Assembly: GCA_017454105.1 (NCBI GenBank)
Contig: JAFTDR010000248.1
Location: 1 to 56,536, forward strand
Length of the DNA stretch: 56,536 bases
Reading direction: 5' to 3'
Source of the DNA: Desulfovibrionaceae bacterium
GTDB taxonomy: Bacteria; Desulfobacterota; Desulfovibrionia; Desulfovibrionales; Desulfovibrionaceae
A program made the position numbers and the translations under genes. This document shows, piece by piece, positions 43,251-52,794 of the stretch. The notes under the pieces are model-generated. The model ran no database searches. It saw nothing but the letters and a program-made list of their open reading frames with translations, and had not been told where the DNA came from. Each line of letters opens with the position of its first letter. The stretch's first letter is position 1.

Positions 43251-44054
43251 ATGAATAGTACCTTAAGTGTGGCCGTTCTCAGTGGAAAGGGAGGCGTTGG
43301 TAAAACAAACCTTTCCCTCAATCTGGCCTACGGCCTCTATCAGCTAGGCTATAAACCGTTTTTGATGGATTGCGATATGGGCCTCGCCAATCTCGATGTC
43401 CTGCTCGGGATTACCCCTGAAGCCAATCTGCAAGACACTCTTCTTGGCAAAGCGACACTTTCCGACGTTCTCTACCATGTCGAACCCAACGGTTTTGACG
43501 TGCTGCCCGCGGCGTCTGGAGTTCCGGAATTAAACGACTTAAAACCGGAGCTTAGGGACATCTTAATCGACAAGCTCGAACCCATGCTCGCATCCTACGA
43601 CTATGTCTTTATGGATCTTGGGGCCGGCATCTCGGAAAACGTGCAGACCTTCGCCGCCATGAGCGCTATGCGCATTCTGATCATAACTCCCGAGCCCACA
43701 TCGCTCACAGATGGCTATGCCCTCATCAAGGTACTCAACAACCGCTTCGGCATGAGGGATTTTATGATCCTGGTCAACGAGGCAAGCTCATCCAAAGAAG
43801 CGCAGAACACCTACGAACGCTTGAAAACTGCCTGCGTTCATTTTCTTCACATTGAGCCGGTTTTTCTTGGTTTCGTCCACAGGGACAGTAAGCTCCCAGA
43901 AGCCGTGTGCCGTCAAAAACCTCTTCTGCTCTACGCCCCCTCCTGCCAGGCTTCGCGCGATATCACCTCCATGGCCGAGAAACTGCAGAAAATCCGCCTC
44001 TCCATGGCTGACTGGCTCTCGTCAAGAACCATACTGAAACGCAGCTCAGGCTAG
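43251..44054 (+). CDS. FlhG/MinD-type ParA-family ATPase
   Basis: 267 residues with a deviant Walker A (SGKGGVGKT, residues 11-19), MDCDMGLANLDVLLG (Walker A' region) and MDLGAGISENV. These match FlhG/YlxH-type MinD relatives that control flagellar number and placement rather than cell-division MinD. The C-terminal helix is not strongly amphipathic in MinD fashion. It sits six bases after the GGDEF-like gene. I leave the symbol empty because partner FlhF is not visible here. Confidence 0.82.
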   Translation: MNSTLSVAVLSGKGGVGKTNLSLNLAYGLYQLGYKPFLMDCDMGLANLDVLLGITPEANLQDTLLGKATLSDVLYHVEPNGFDVLPAASGVPELNDLKPELRDILIDKLEPMLASYDYVFMDLGAGISENVQTFAAMSAMRILIITPEPTSLTDGYALIKVLNNRFGMRDFMILVNEASSSKEAQNTYERLKTACVHFLHIEPVFLGFVHRDSKLPEAVCRQKPLLLYAPSCQASRDITSMAEKLQKIRLSMADWLSSRTILKRSSG

Positions 44055-44162
44055 TCTCTTTTTTCATGACATGGTCTTCTGTTTCTGCTACACTGGCTTG
44101 CGATCAGAAAAAATCCTGATCAACCTACGAAAGCACACCTGTGCATTTATGGAGAATTGGGT

Positions 44163-45047
44163 ATGCAGAAGAAATTTCACGGTGCGATTACCGCTCTTGT
44201 CACGCCCTTTAAAGACGGAAAATTCGATGAGCAAAGCTACCGCGCCCTCATCGACACCCAGATAGCGAGCGGTATTCACGGCCTTGTTCCCTGCGGGTCG
44301 ACGGGCGAATCGGCCACATTGTCGCATGCGGAACACGAGGAAGTCATCCGTGTCTGCGTCGATCAGGTTAAAGGGCGTGTTCCCGTCCTTGCCGGAGCTG
44401 GCTCAAACAACACAACTGAGGCCATAGCCTTAACCAAGATCGCCAAGGATGCCGGCGCGGACGGCGCGCTGCTCATAACCCCCTATTATAACAAACCGAC
44501 GCAGGAAGGCCTCTACCAGCACTATGCGGCTGTCGCCAAAGCAGTTGACCTTCCGCTCATTCTCTACAATGTGCCCGGCAGAACAGGCTGCAATATGCTT
44601 CCCCCAGTTCTTGGCCGTCTTGCCCGTGACTTCCCAACAATCATAGGCGTCAAGGAGGCCACAGGCAGCCTCGCCCAGGGCAGCGAAGTGATTGAGACCT
44701 GTCCAAAGGATTTCCTTGTCCTCTCAGGCGACGACTTCACAGCCTTGCCGCTAGAGTGCATTGGCGGAGTTGGCGTAATTTCGGTTAGCTCAAACATTGT
44801 GCCAAAAGAGATGGCCCAAATGTGCGATGCCTTTGAGGCGGGCGATCTCAAGACGGCCGTTGCAATCCACCACAAGCTCTTTGCCCTGCACAAGGCCATG
44901 TTTATTGAGACAAATCCCGTGCCGGTCAAAAAAGCTCTTGCGCTTATGGGAGCCATACGCGATGAGGTACGCCTCCCTCTGTGTACCATGACAGACGCGC
45001 ACATCGAGGATTTGAAAAAAGTTCTCGCCTCCTACAAGCTTATCTAA
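44163..45047 (+). CDS. dapA: 4-hydroxy-tetrahydrodipicolinate synthase
   Basis: 294 residues, normal. It condenses pyruvate and aspartate semialdehyde in lysine and diaminopimelate synthesis. Signatures: the GSTGESATL loop near 44-52, LYNVPGRTG with the active-site Tyr near 134, and GVKEATGSL with the Schiff-base Lys near 162. The ATG at 44163 is preceded by GGAGAA with a good gap; a TTG six bases earlier is less likely. Confidence 0.96.
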   Translation: MQKKFHGAITALVTPFKDGKFDEQSYRALIDTQIASGIHGLVPCGSTGESATLSHAEHEEVIRVCVDQVKGRVPVLAGAGSNNTTEAIALTKIAKDAGADGALLITPYYNKPTQEGLYQHYAAVAKAVDLPLILYNVPGRTGCNMLPPVLGRLARDFPTIIGVKEATGSLAQGSEVIETCPKDFLVLSGDDFTALPLECIGGVGVISVSSNIVPKEMAQMCDAFEAGDLKTAVAIHHKLFALHKAMFIETNPVPVKKALALMGAIRDEVRLPLCTMTDAHIEDLKKVLASYKLI

Positions 45048-45056
45048 AACGTTTCC

Positions 45057-45084
45057 GCATTTCCTCCCGCCGGGGAGGAAATGC
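45057..45084 (+). other. Hairpin between dapA and mnmA
   Basis: GCATTTCCTCCC pairs with GGGGAGGAAATGC around a very short loop. No T-run follows on the plus strand, so it may be an mRNA stability or processing element. Confidence 0.6.
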
Positions 45085-45105
45085 CTGAGCAATTGAAGGA
45101 CACCT

Positions 45106-46122
45106 ATGCCCGTTGCCGTAGCCGTCAGCGGTGGTCTCGACAGTCTCTGCGCCCTTCTTCTGCTGAAAGAGGCGGGGGAGACACCCCTTGCCCTCCACGG
45201 CCTCTTTCACAGCCCCCACGTACCCGCACACCTCCCTCCTCTCTTGGACCAACTGCACATTCCACTTATGACCCTTGACTTGCGCGAGTCCTTTCAGGTC
45301 CATGTCATTGACAAGACCGAAGCCTCCCTGCTCGCAGGCAAAACGCCAAATCCCTGCGCTCTCTGCAACCGCCACATCAAATTCGGCCTTCTTCTTAACC
45401 ATGCGCACGATCACGGCTTACCCCTTGCCACTGGCCACTATGCGGCAAAGACGAGCTGTCAGGGTTTCCCCCTCCTCACAAGCCCCCTCGATAGCGCAAA
45501 GGATCAAAGCTATTTCTTAAGCCGTATCTCCCCCCTTGCGCTCGACTCCATTCTTTTTCCTCTTGCGACCACAAACAAGGAAGCCTGTCGGCGCATCCTT
45601 AGAGAAAAACAGATCCACATACCAGAAAAAGAAAGCCAGGATATCTGCTTTAGCCCAAAAGTTACAGGCACTCCCGGCCCAATCCGCATTCTAAGCGAGC
45701 GGGGAAGCCACTTTGCAGCAATTCCCCACATGGGACTTGACCGCTATACGATCGGGCAGAGGAAGGGACTTGCAATCGCCTACACGGAGCCGCTCTACGT
45801 TGTGAGAAAGGATGTTGCGCACAATACCCTCTATCTTGGAACAAAAGCCTTTCTCGGCATGCTGGGCTTAACAGCCGATCACATAACGCTCTTTCTCCCT
45901 AAGGCCCTCTGGCCTGACAAACTCTTTGTCCGCGTGCGCTACCGCCAAAAAGCCTGTCCTGCAAGTGTCCGTCTTTTGGACGAAAAAATTCTCGTCCGCT
46001 TTCCCTCCCCGGTATTTCCGTCGGATATCGATCAAGTACTCTCTGTGACAGATGAGAAGGGAAGAATACTTGCCGGCGGTCTTATCTCGGATCTTGATCT
46101 GCTGTGCGATCCCTTCTGTTAG
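45106..46122 (+). CDS. mnmA: tRNA-specific 2-thiouridylase MnmA
   Basis: 338 residues, near-normal. MnmA transfers sulfur to the wobble uridine of Lys, Glu and Gln tRNAs. The ATP-pyrophosphatase P-loop AVSGGLDSLC (6-15), the first catalytic Cys in TPNPCALCNRHIKF and the second in ESQDICFSP are all present. GAAGGA precedes the ATG. The stop overlaps that of convergent tatD by about three bases. Confidence 0.95.
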   Translation: MPVAVAVSGGLDSLCALLLLKEAGETPLALHGLFHSPHVPAHLPPLLDQLHIPLMTLDLRESFQVHVIDKTEASLLAGKTPNPCALCNRHIKFGLLLNHAHDHGLPLATGHYAAKTSCQGFPLLTSPLDSAKDQSYFLSRISPLALDSILFPLATTNKEACRRILREKQIHIPEKESQDICFSPKVTGTPGPIRILSERGSHFAAIPHMGLDRYTIGQRKGLAIAYTEPLYVVRKDVAHNTLYLGTKAFLGMLGLTADHITLFLPKALWPDKLFVRVRYRQKACPASVRLLDEKILVRFPSPVFPSDIDQVLSVTDEKGRILAGGLISDLDLLCDPFC

Positions 46123-46940
46123 CCAAGCCCGAAAAACCGTCGGGCTGTCTCTCCAGTCGCCTGCCAAAGATCCTGAATGCTCATCCCCCGCGCATGGGCA
46201 ACAGCCTCAGCCGTAAAGACGGTGTAGGCTGGCTCATTGCGGGTCCCCCGCCACGGATGTGGGGCAAGATAGGGGCAGTCGGTCTCAATGAGCAGGCGAT
46301 CCAGTGGGATGTGCGCGATCGCCTCGCGCAGCGTCTCATTTTTCGGATAGGTCGCAGGCCCTGGGATTGAGATGAACCAGCCGTTTTTGATAATGCGGGC
46401 CGCAAGCTTTTTGTCGCCGCCGAAACAGTGCCAGAGGACAGGGTAGCCGCAAAACCCCTTGGCCTCAAGGAGCATAAGACAGTCTTCGTCCGCATCCCGG
46501 CAGTGAATGATCACAGGTTTCTCATGCTTCCGCGCGATCGCAAGCTGGTCGGAAAAGAGAGCGTACTGAAGCTCATGTGGACAGTCCTTCCAGTAGTAAT
46601 CAAGACCGATCTCGCCAACAGCAATGAGCCTCTCAGAATCCAAAGCCTTTTCAAGAAGAGCCATATGCTCACTTGAGGCCTTTTGCCCATCGCAGGGATG
46701 CATGCCAAGCGCAAAGAAGACCCAAGGATAGGCGTCAAACAGATGCCGGCGCTCGTTAAAAGTAAGCGGGTCAAGAAAGATGTTGATGAGCGTACTCACA
46801 CCGACCCGCCTTGCCCGCTCAAGGACAGCGTCCCTATCGGCATCAAAGGCCGGATCGTCGAGATGCGCGTGGCTGTCACAGCCGCCAGAAGCCTGAGCCA
46901 TGGTCAAAGGATCAATGCGCTCCACTTTTTTATGCCCCAT
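46119..46940 (-). CDS. tatD: TatD-family metal-dependent deoxyribonuclease
   Basis: 273 residues, a TIM-barrel hydrolase. Metal motifs: CDSHAHLDDPAFD (residues 21-33), ALGMHPCDGQ, VGEIGLDYYW, VIIHCRDADED and LLIETDCPYLAPHPWRG. GAAGGAGG stands five bases before the ATG. TatD proteins degrade DNA or act as exonucleases in DNA turnover. It is the only minus-strand gene in this block and is convergent with mnmA. Confidence 0.92.
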   Translation of the reverse strand: MGHKKVERIDPLTMAQASGGCDSHAHLDDPAFDADRDAVLERARRVGVSTLINIFLDPLTFNERRHLFDAYPWVFFALGMHPCDGQKASSEHMALLEKALDSERLIAVGEIGLDYYWKDCPHELQYALFSDQLAIARKHEKPVIIHCRDADEDCLMLLEAKGFCGYPVLWHCFGGDKKLAARIIKNGWFISIPGPATYPKNETLREAIAHIPLDRLLIETDCPYLAPHPWRGTRNEPAYTVFTAEAVAHARGMSIQDLWQATGETARRFFGLG

Positions 46941-47050
46941 ACGACCTCCTTCAAGGTGTCTTTAATTTTCTAGCACTGCCGGCACATCCCAGACCATAAG
47001 CCAGGCGCGAATGGCCGACAATACACGCTTTTTTACGCAAAGGATCGCGT

Positions 47051-47992
47051 ATGCATCACAGAAAAAGAATACTGGTCACAGGCGGAGCCGGTTTTTTGGG
47101 CTCGCATTTATGTGCCCGCCTGCTTAGGGAAAATAACGACGTCCTCTGCGTCGACAATTTCTACTCAAGCGCCCGCGACAATGTCTTGGGACTCCTATCC
47201 AATCCTCATTTTGAACTCATCCGTCACGATATCACGCTTCCTCTCTACCTTGAAGTGGACGAAATCTACAATCTCGCCTGCCCGGCCTCCCCGATCCACT
47301 ACCAGGAAAACCCGATCCACACGATCAAGGCCTGCCTTCTTGGCAGCCTCAACATGCTGGGCCTCGCAAAACGACTTAGGTGCAAGATTTTCCAGGCCTC
47401 AACAAGCGAGGTCTATGGGGATCCGGAAGTGAGCCCGCAGAAAGAAAGCTACTGGGGCCATGTCAATCCAAACGGCCTCCGATCCTGCTACGATGAGGGG
47501 AAACGCTGCGCGGAATCCCTGTTTTTCTCGTTTTGGCGGGAAAACAAGATTGCCATCAAGATTGGCCGCATATTCAATACCTATGGCCCGAACATGCACC
47601 CAAAAGACGGGCGCGTCATCTCAAACTTCATCATGCAGGCCCTGCAAAACGAGCCAATCACAGTCTATGGCAATGGGGAGCAGACCAGATCGTTTTGCTA
47701 CGTCGACGATCTCATCGAGTGCATGATCCGTTTCATGAACACAGAAAACGATGTGACTGGCCCAATCAATATGGGCAATCCCGATGAATTCACAATCAAG
47801 GAACTTGCGGAAAAAATTATTGCAGATACAGGGAGTTCTTCCAAGATAGAGTACTGCCCCTTGCCGCATGATGATCCAAAGCAGAGAAAACCGGATATAA
47901 CTCTTGCCGAAACGATCCTAGGCTGGCATCCGACAATATCCCTTGACATAGGCCTTAAAAAGACAATCCCCTACTTCCGCTCGATTATCTAA
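47051..47992 (+). CDS. UDP-glucuronate decarboxylase (UDP-xylose synthase)
   Basis: 313 residues, short-chain dehydrogenase fold with the NAD motif [11 protein letters not shown] (10-20), [23 protein letters not shown] (characteristic of UXS), [11 protein letters not shown] with the YxxxK catalytic pair, and [11 protein letters not shown] converts UDP-glucuronate to UDP-xylose plus CO2 for surface polysaccharide. AAAGGA stands six bases before the ATG. A close SDR paralog is the alternative, but the HDIT segment is strong. Confidence 0.87.
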   Translation: MHHRKRILVTGGAGFLGSHLCARLLRENNDVLCVDNFYSSARDNVLGLLSNPHFELIRHDITLPLYLEVDEIYNLACPASPIHYQENPIHTIKACLLGSLNMLGLAKRLRCKIFQASTSEVYGDPEVSPQKESYWGHVNPNGLRSCYDEGKRCAESLFFSFWRENKIAIKIGRIFNTYGPNMHPKDGRVISNFIMQALQNEPITVYGNGEQTRSFCYVDDLIECMIRFMNTENDVTGPINMGNPDEFTIKELAEKIIADTGSSSKIEYCPLPHDDPKQRKPDITLAETILGWHPTISLDIGLKKTIPYFRSII

Positions 47993-48008
47993 TCCAAAGA
48001 TTTCAGGG

Positions 48009-50141
48009 GTGCCTCTAGTGTTCTCCGTTCAACGAGTTTTCATCTTCGTGCCCACGCTTCTTGTCGGCATTCTTCTTATGGCTGGTCTTGTGGCCGCAAT
48101 GCTGCACATCCAAAACGATGTCGTCGACGATTTCCAACGGCCGCTTCTCTCACTTATCCAGGCCAAAAAAGACATTGTCGACACCTTCTTCGCAGAAGAC
48201 AAAGCGAGAACAAACGAAAACGCACAAAAGCTCGTCAAACGCCATGCAGGCAATGTGGATCGCATGGCCCAAGCGTGCCTGGATTACGGCTATCTTTTCG
48301 CAGATACAAAGGGCAGAGCCTATCTCGCAGGCGGCGCGCATGCGGACGTGTCCAATGAGCCGGCCTACAAGAGCGCGAAAAACAGCAAAAAAGATTCGCC
48401 AGAGCTTGCGGAGACACGCTTTCAGCAAAACGCGGCCCTTCTCGGTGTTCCCCTCTTTGATAAAACAACACGCATTGGCGTTCTCTTAAAAGCCTATTCG
48501 GCACAGGATCTCTCGCGCATCCTCTCAGTCTCAGGCATAAGCGATAACTACGCTCTGCGCAGACAGACTGGCGAAAGAGTCTCAGCGACACATCCCAAGC
48601 ACACACAATGCGCGCTCACAGAAAAAGACCTCACCCTTGACCAGGGCGTACGACTCCTTCCTGGATCTGAAGGCAATACAACGCTCTTTGCCTATGCTCG
48701 ACTCTCCTCTCTCCCCTTCTACCTGACAGGAGAGTACAGCGAAGAAGAGCTTATCCCGAACACAAAAAGAAACATCCACTGGATTTTCGCCCTCATTCTG
48801 ACCTGTGGCATACTCTTTCTTATCCTCCTCTTCTCCTTCACGGCTGGAAAACATAAAGAAGAGCGGGATCTGCGGAAAGCGGCTTTTCACGATTCCACAA
48901 CAATGGGTTTTTCCTTCACCATGCTTGTGGTCTATCTGCCCGAGTACATCAAAAAAAAACCAGAGGCGCCCTGGTATCTTTTGGCCTTTGATATCGATCA
49001 GTTCCGCTACATCAACTCTGCCTACAGTTCAGAACATGGCAATATCATGCTTAGGGAAGTGACAAGAAAAATCAGCGCGCGCCTAGGGCCGGATGAATTT
49101 TTAACCCATGTCTGGGGCGACTATTTCGCAGCTTTAATCTGCCGCCCCCACCCTGAGACCGATGACACGCTTCTCGCTCCCATACGCACGCTCTGGGATC
49201 TCTCTGTGCGCTTTTCAGGCGGCCTCTACCGCATTCTGGATCCTACTGAGGATGTGCGGGCCATGTACGACAAGGCCTCCCTCGCCTCGCAGAGCGTTAA
49301 AAAAGACATTCACGCGACCCTCTGCCTCTACGAGGACAGTCTCAATAGGAAGATGCTTGAGAATGAAACAGTCAAGCAGAGAATACAAAAGGCCCTTGTA
49401 GCCCAAGAAATTATTCCCTTCTTCCAGCCAAAAGTCAGAATCGACAATCGCGCAATCGTTGGGGCAGAAGCCCTTGCCAGATGGCGCCTGCCTGATGGAA
49501 GCACAGTCTCTCCCGCAAGCTTTATCCCAATCTGCGAGTCAAGTGGCCTTATCTTGGAAGTTGATCTGGCAATCTTTGACGGGGTCCTCCGCTTTCTTCA
49601 AAAAATGCCCGAGCCCTCAATCCCTATTTCCGTCAATTTCTCACGCAGGCACTTCATGCGGGACAACTTCTTCCAGTATCTTGTGCGCCGCCTAAAAGAC
49701 TTCTCCATTCCACCCCAGCTGATCGAGGTCGAACTCACAGAAAGCCTTTTTTACGAAAACCAGAACCGTCTCGCGGATCTTGTCCAGAAACTACACTCTC
49801 TAGGCATTCGCGTCTCCATGGACGATTTCGGCACAGGCTACTCGTCCCTCGGCCTTTTAAAAGACATCCACATCGATGTCTTAAAAATCGATCAGTCCTT
49901 CCTCAAAGAAACAGCCTTCCGCAACAAGCGCGACATTGTCTTCTCAAGCATAACCGAAATGGCCTCAAAGCTTGGGATAGACGTTGTTGTGGAGGGGGTC
50001 GAGACAGATGAACACATAGCACTTATGCAAAGCTGCTCCTGCTCCATTGCCCAGGGCTATTATTTCGCAAAACCTCTTGAGCCAGAGACATTTGAAACCG
50101 TGTACAGGCAAGGTTTCCTTGAGGCCCATACTGTCCAGTGA
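48009..50141 (+). CDS. Membrane GGDEF/EAL protein, degenerate GGDEF, intact EAL
   Basis: About 710 residues from a GTG start; a second GTG nine bases later is possible. Two transmembrane helices (about 10-32 and 262-283) enclose a periplasmic sensor region. The GGDEF domain is degenerate, reading WGDYF at the signature. The EAL domain is complete: GAEALARW, ELTESLF, MDDFGTGYSS, LKIDQSFLKE, VVEGVETDEH and AQGYYFAKPL. It is probably a c-di-GMP phosphodiesterase controlled by a periplasmic signal. It follows uxs by 16 bases, hinting at a polysaccharide or attachment link. Confidence 0.88.
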   Translation: MPLVFSVQRVFIFVPTLLVGILLMAGLVAAMLHIQNDVVDDFQRPLLSLIQAKKDIVDTFFAEDKARTNENAQKLVKRHAGNVDRMAQACLDYGYLFADTKGRAYLAGGAHADVSNEPAYKSAKNSKKDSPELAETRFQQNAALLGVPLFDKTTRIGVLLKAYSAQDLSRILSVSGISDNYALRRQTGERVSATHPKHTQCALTEKDLTLDQGVRLLPGSEGNTTLFAYARLSSLPFYLTGEYSEEELIPNTKRNIHWIFALILTCGILFLILLFSFTAGKHKEERDLRKAAFHDSTTMGFSFTMLVVYLPEYIKKKPEAPWYLLAFDIDQFRYINSAYSSEHGNIMLREVTRKISARLGPDEFLTHVWGDYFAALICRPHPETDDTLLAPIRTLWDLSVRFSGGLYRILDPTEDVRAMYDKASLASQSVKKDIHATLCLYEDSLNRKMLENETVKQRIQKALVAQEIIPFFQPKVRIDNRAIVGAEALARWRLPDGSTVSPASFIPICESSGLILEVDLAIFDGVLRFLQKMPEPSIPISVNFSRRHFMRDNFFQYLVRRLKDFSIPPQLIEVELTESLFYENQNRLADLVQKLHSLGIRVSMDDFGTGYSSLGLLKDIHIDVLKIDQSFLKETAFRNKRDIVFSSITEMASKLGIDVVVEGVETDEHIALMQSCSCSIAQGYYFAKPLEPETFETVYRQGFLEAHTVQ

Positions 50142-50355
50142 TTTCCAATGATGTCCAATGACGGCTGCGCGGCTCTCGGTTACACAGGGATTTGCGCGAG
50201 ACTGAGCGAAGAAAGAATTCTGTGTCATGCAAATTCGATTGGGAGCGCGTGCCTCATCCCAAAGAGGAGGGGGAAAACGCCTCTTTTCAAGAGTACGGGA
50301 GCAGGTCACATCCTGCCAAGATCTCAAAAAATCATCCTGGTGCTACGCGCAGGAC

Positions 50356-51246
50356 TCACTCGTCCAGAGCATCATCAAGAGGCAAACCGCAAGCCCGCCG
50401 CCTTTCGCGAAGCGCAGTCAGCACGGAAAAAGGAATATACAGATTGTTCCGGCCGGATCCGAGAGATACGCCCTGCTTGTTCGCCCCGTGGAAATCGCTG
50501 CCTCCAGTGAGACCAAGCCCGAGTTTCAGAGCCCATTCCCGGCAGAGTGCCGTCTCTTGCGGACTATGCTCGGTATGCCAAGCCTCAAGTGCGTCAAGGC
50601 CGCAGGATACAAGACGCTTCAATGTGTCGTAGAGCCAGTCCATAGGGTACTTATGCAGCATGGGATGGGCCACGCAGACCGTTGCGCCGACTTTTTTCAA
50701 GAGACGGCAGCCTTGATCTGGTGTTATGGTCTCTTTTGGCACATAGGCTTTGGCGCCTTCTCCGATATATTGGTGAAAAGCCTGGGCCCTGCTTTTCACA
50801 CAGCCTTTCGCAAGAAGCGCCAGGGCGATATGGGGTCTTCCGACAGCGCGGCCCTTGGCCTGCAGAGCAAGATCCTCCTCGGTGATATCGCAGCCTAAGG
50901 CCCTCAGTTTTTCCAATATCTTCGCATTGCGCTCGTTTCTGAAATTCCTAAGCCTCGCGAGTTCTTTCTCAAATGAGGGATCGTTTTCTGGAACCCAAAG
51001 GCCAAGAATATGCATTTCACCGCGCTCTGTCCTTGTTGAGAGTTCACAGCCGCGAATAACCGGAATCCCTGCCTTCCGCCCTGCAGAGACAGCTCGGGGG
51101 AGACCGTCACAGGTATCGTGATCGGTCACGGCGATTGCGGCAAGCCCTATACGTTTCGCCTCAAACACAAGCTCTTCTGGAGTCAATGTCCCATCTGAAA
51201 ACGACGTGTGCGTGTGTAAATCAATGCGTTGCTCTATCACGGTCAC
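50356..51246 (-). CDS. PHP-domain phosphoesterase (RNase AM-like)
   Basis: 296 residues. The PHP metal motifs are IDLHTHTSFSDGT (8-20), AVTDHDTCDG, GCELSTR and AHPMLHKYP, with a late GSDFHG. This is the soluble YciV/RNase AM type, which hydrolyses 3',5'-nucleoside bisphosphates or trims RNA 5' ends. The upstream 210 bases to the EAL stop hold no gene. Its start abuts the Trm112-like gene's region, which is read the other way. Confidence 0.85.
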   Translation of the reverse strand: MTVIEQRIDLHTHTSFSDGTLTPEELVFEAKRIGLAAIAVTDHDTCDGLPRAVSAGRKAGIPVIRGCELSTRTERGEMHILGLWVPENDPSFEKELARLRNFRNERNAKILEKLRALGCDITEEDLALQAKGRAVGRPHIALALLAKGCVKSRAQAFHQYIGEGAKAYVPKETITPDQGCRLLKKVGATVCVAHPMLHKYPMDWLYDTLKRLVSCGLDALEAWHTEHSPQETALCREWALKLGLGLTGGSDFHGANKQGVSLGSGRNNLYIPFSVLTALRERRRACGLPLDDALDE

Positions 51247-51419
51247 AAACCTTTTCCTTCACTCACAAGTACGCGCCAAAGCCCCATAGCGTGACCTGGC
51301 GCCGATTGCACAAAATGAGTACTGACAGCGCGGCAATCGATCGCGCGCTGCGACAAACAGACAAATGCACAAGGAGGCGGCATCTCCCGCAATCAATGGC
51401 GGGCTATGCCGTATTTGCG

Positions 51420-51623
51420 ATGAACATTCAGGAAATTCTCTCTCTTTTGGCCTGTCCGGCCTGCCACGGGGATCTTTCACTCCACGGTGAGCCTACGCAG
51501 GCGGACGGACTCATCTGCCAAAATTGCCGCCTGCTCTTCCCAATCAGAGACGACATCCCGATTATGCTGCTCTCAGAAGCTCTACCACTGGATGGCGACC
51601 AAAAAAAACCGGCAAACAGCTAA
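51420..51623 (+). CDS. Trm112/YcaR-family small zinc protein
   Basis: 67 residues beginning NIQEILSLLACPACHG, with a second Cys pair (ICQNC). The four cysteines fit the Trm112/UPF0434 family, which in other systems partners methyltransferases. The start is uncertain. A strong AAGGAGG at 51371-51377 lies 18 bases before an in-frame ATG at 51396 and 42 bases before the ATG at 51420. I use 51420 because it gives the usual family N-terminus. It precedes yfcE by nine bases. Confidence 0.8.
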   Translation: MNIQEILSLLACPACHGDLSLHGEPTQADGLICQNCRLLFPIRDDIPIMLLSEALPLDGDQKKPANS

Positions 51624-51632
51624 GAGGCATTC

Positions 51633-52187
51633 ATGCGCATACTCATAGCAAGCGATCTTCACGGCTCACTATCAAGCCTCCACTTTCTTGTCGAAAAAGC
51701 CAAAGAACTCTCTCCCGATATGCTTGTCCTTTTAGGCGATCTTGTCTACCACGGCCCACGCAACAGACTTCCTGACGGCTACAACACACAAGGTGTCCTA
51801 ACCGACCTAAACGATATCGCAAACCTCCCCTGTTCCATAACCGCTGTGCGCGGCAACTGCGACGCGGAAGTCGATGTCGTCCACACGCCCTTCCCTGTTG
51901 TTGAGAATGCATGGCTTGAATGCGATGGCCTGCACATTTTCGCAAGCCACGGACACAGGCTCCCCGAAGTGCCGCCAATTCCGTACAGCATTCCCGAGGG
52001 TACTGTCCTTCTGCGCGGACACACGCACATTCCACGGGGCGAAACGCTGCACAATTTCCACTTCTGGAATCCTGGCTCCCTTTCCCTGCCAAAAGGCGGC
52101 AGCAAACGCTCCTACGGTCTCTACGAAGACGGCGTGTTCAGTGTGTACACCATGGATGGCCAAAAAGTGCTGTCGCACAAGCCGTGA
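51633..52187 (+). CDS. yfcE: YfcE-type phosphodiesterase
   Basis: 184 residues of the calcineurin-like metallophosphatase family. Metal and active-site motifs: IASDLHGS (5-12), LLGDLVYHGPRN, VRGNCDAEVD, SHGH and GHTHIPRG, and a late WNPGSLSLPKGG, all intact. YfcE acts on phosphodiesters in vitro; its physiological substrate is not settled. A family B fragment follows after about 50 bases. Confidence 0.9.
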   Translation: MRILIASDLHGSLSSLHFLVEKAKELSPDMLVLLGDLVYHGPRNRLPDGYNTQGVLTDLNDIANLPCSITAVRGNCDAEVDVVHTPFPVVENAWLECDGLHIFASHGHRLPEVPPIPYSIPEGTVLLRGHTHIPRGETLHNFHFWNPGSLSLPKGGSKRSYGLYEDGVFSVYTMDGQKVLSHKP

Positions 52188-52239
52188 GCCAAAAAACCGC
52201 AGCCCATCCGGCGTATTTGAGCGACTCTCAGCGCTGCTC

Positions 52240-52270
52240 CGGCGTCACAATGATTCTTCCCGTGCCGACC
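52240..52270 (+). repeat. Family B fragment B5
   Basis: It contains GGCGTCACAATGATTCTTCCC with GTGCCGACC after it, then breaks off directly into family C sequence. Confidence 0.65.
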
Positions 52271-52367
52271 AGAAAGAAACGAATTGACATTTTTGCGAAC
52301 GGAAGTCAGTTCAAGTCCGGTATTTTTAACGTAAAGTCGCAACTTTTTTTCTGACCGCAGTATATAT
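52271..52367 (+). repeat. Repeat family C, copy C1
   Basis: Starts AGAAAGAAACGAATTGACAT and ends near CCGCAGTATATA. Over about 95 bases it aligns with C2 (53535-53631), including TTTTTGCG, GTCAG, TCAAGTC-GGTATTTT and CGCAACTTTTTTT. Confidence 0.78.
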
Positions 52368-52794
52368 TCGCAACGTATGCTCTTCCTTCTCCACTGCGAC
52401 TCGCCAAGAGAAGCGTCGTGAATGCAGCTAAAAAAATCCGTTTTGCTCTACTCAGCGTAGAATAGAGGATTTCTGACGGTCCGATCTGGATGGGAGGCGG
52501 AAAACCATCGGTCGAGTAGAGCTGAAAAAAGCTCGGTAGAAATGCCCTTCTCGCCCTTGGGCGTCTTGCGTGCGGCCTTTTCGCAACCAAACGCTGCGGC
52601 AAAGAAGAAAGATCGTCGCTAATAGCTTGCCACGAAGCTGTCAACCGCCACAGGCATCTTTTTCTAGACGGGGGATCGTTTTGACTGGCATTTTTCAAAT
52701 ATACTCGCGACGGATGAAATCTTCCTTCTCAACTTTTTGGGAATGCCCAGTAAGCTCGACTGCCAAAAAAGAGAGGAAGAAGATCTTTGGCGTC

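Larger units (their letters stand above)
52188..52794. other. Repeat-bearing intergenic region before maf
   Basis: It holds a family B fragment (52240-52270) fused to family C copy C1 (52271-52367), and further C-related sequence near 52681-52730 (ATATACTCGCGACGG and a TTCCTTCTC block like that at 52381). I see no gene. Confidence 0.55.

Noticed and set aside
52570..52794. An N-terminal extension of maf to 52570
   Set aside because: The extra 75 residues have no homology-like features and come from family C-related intergenic sequence; Maf normally starts just before the LASQSPRR motif.
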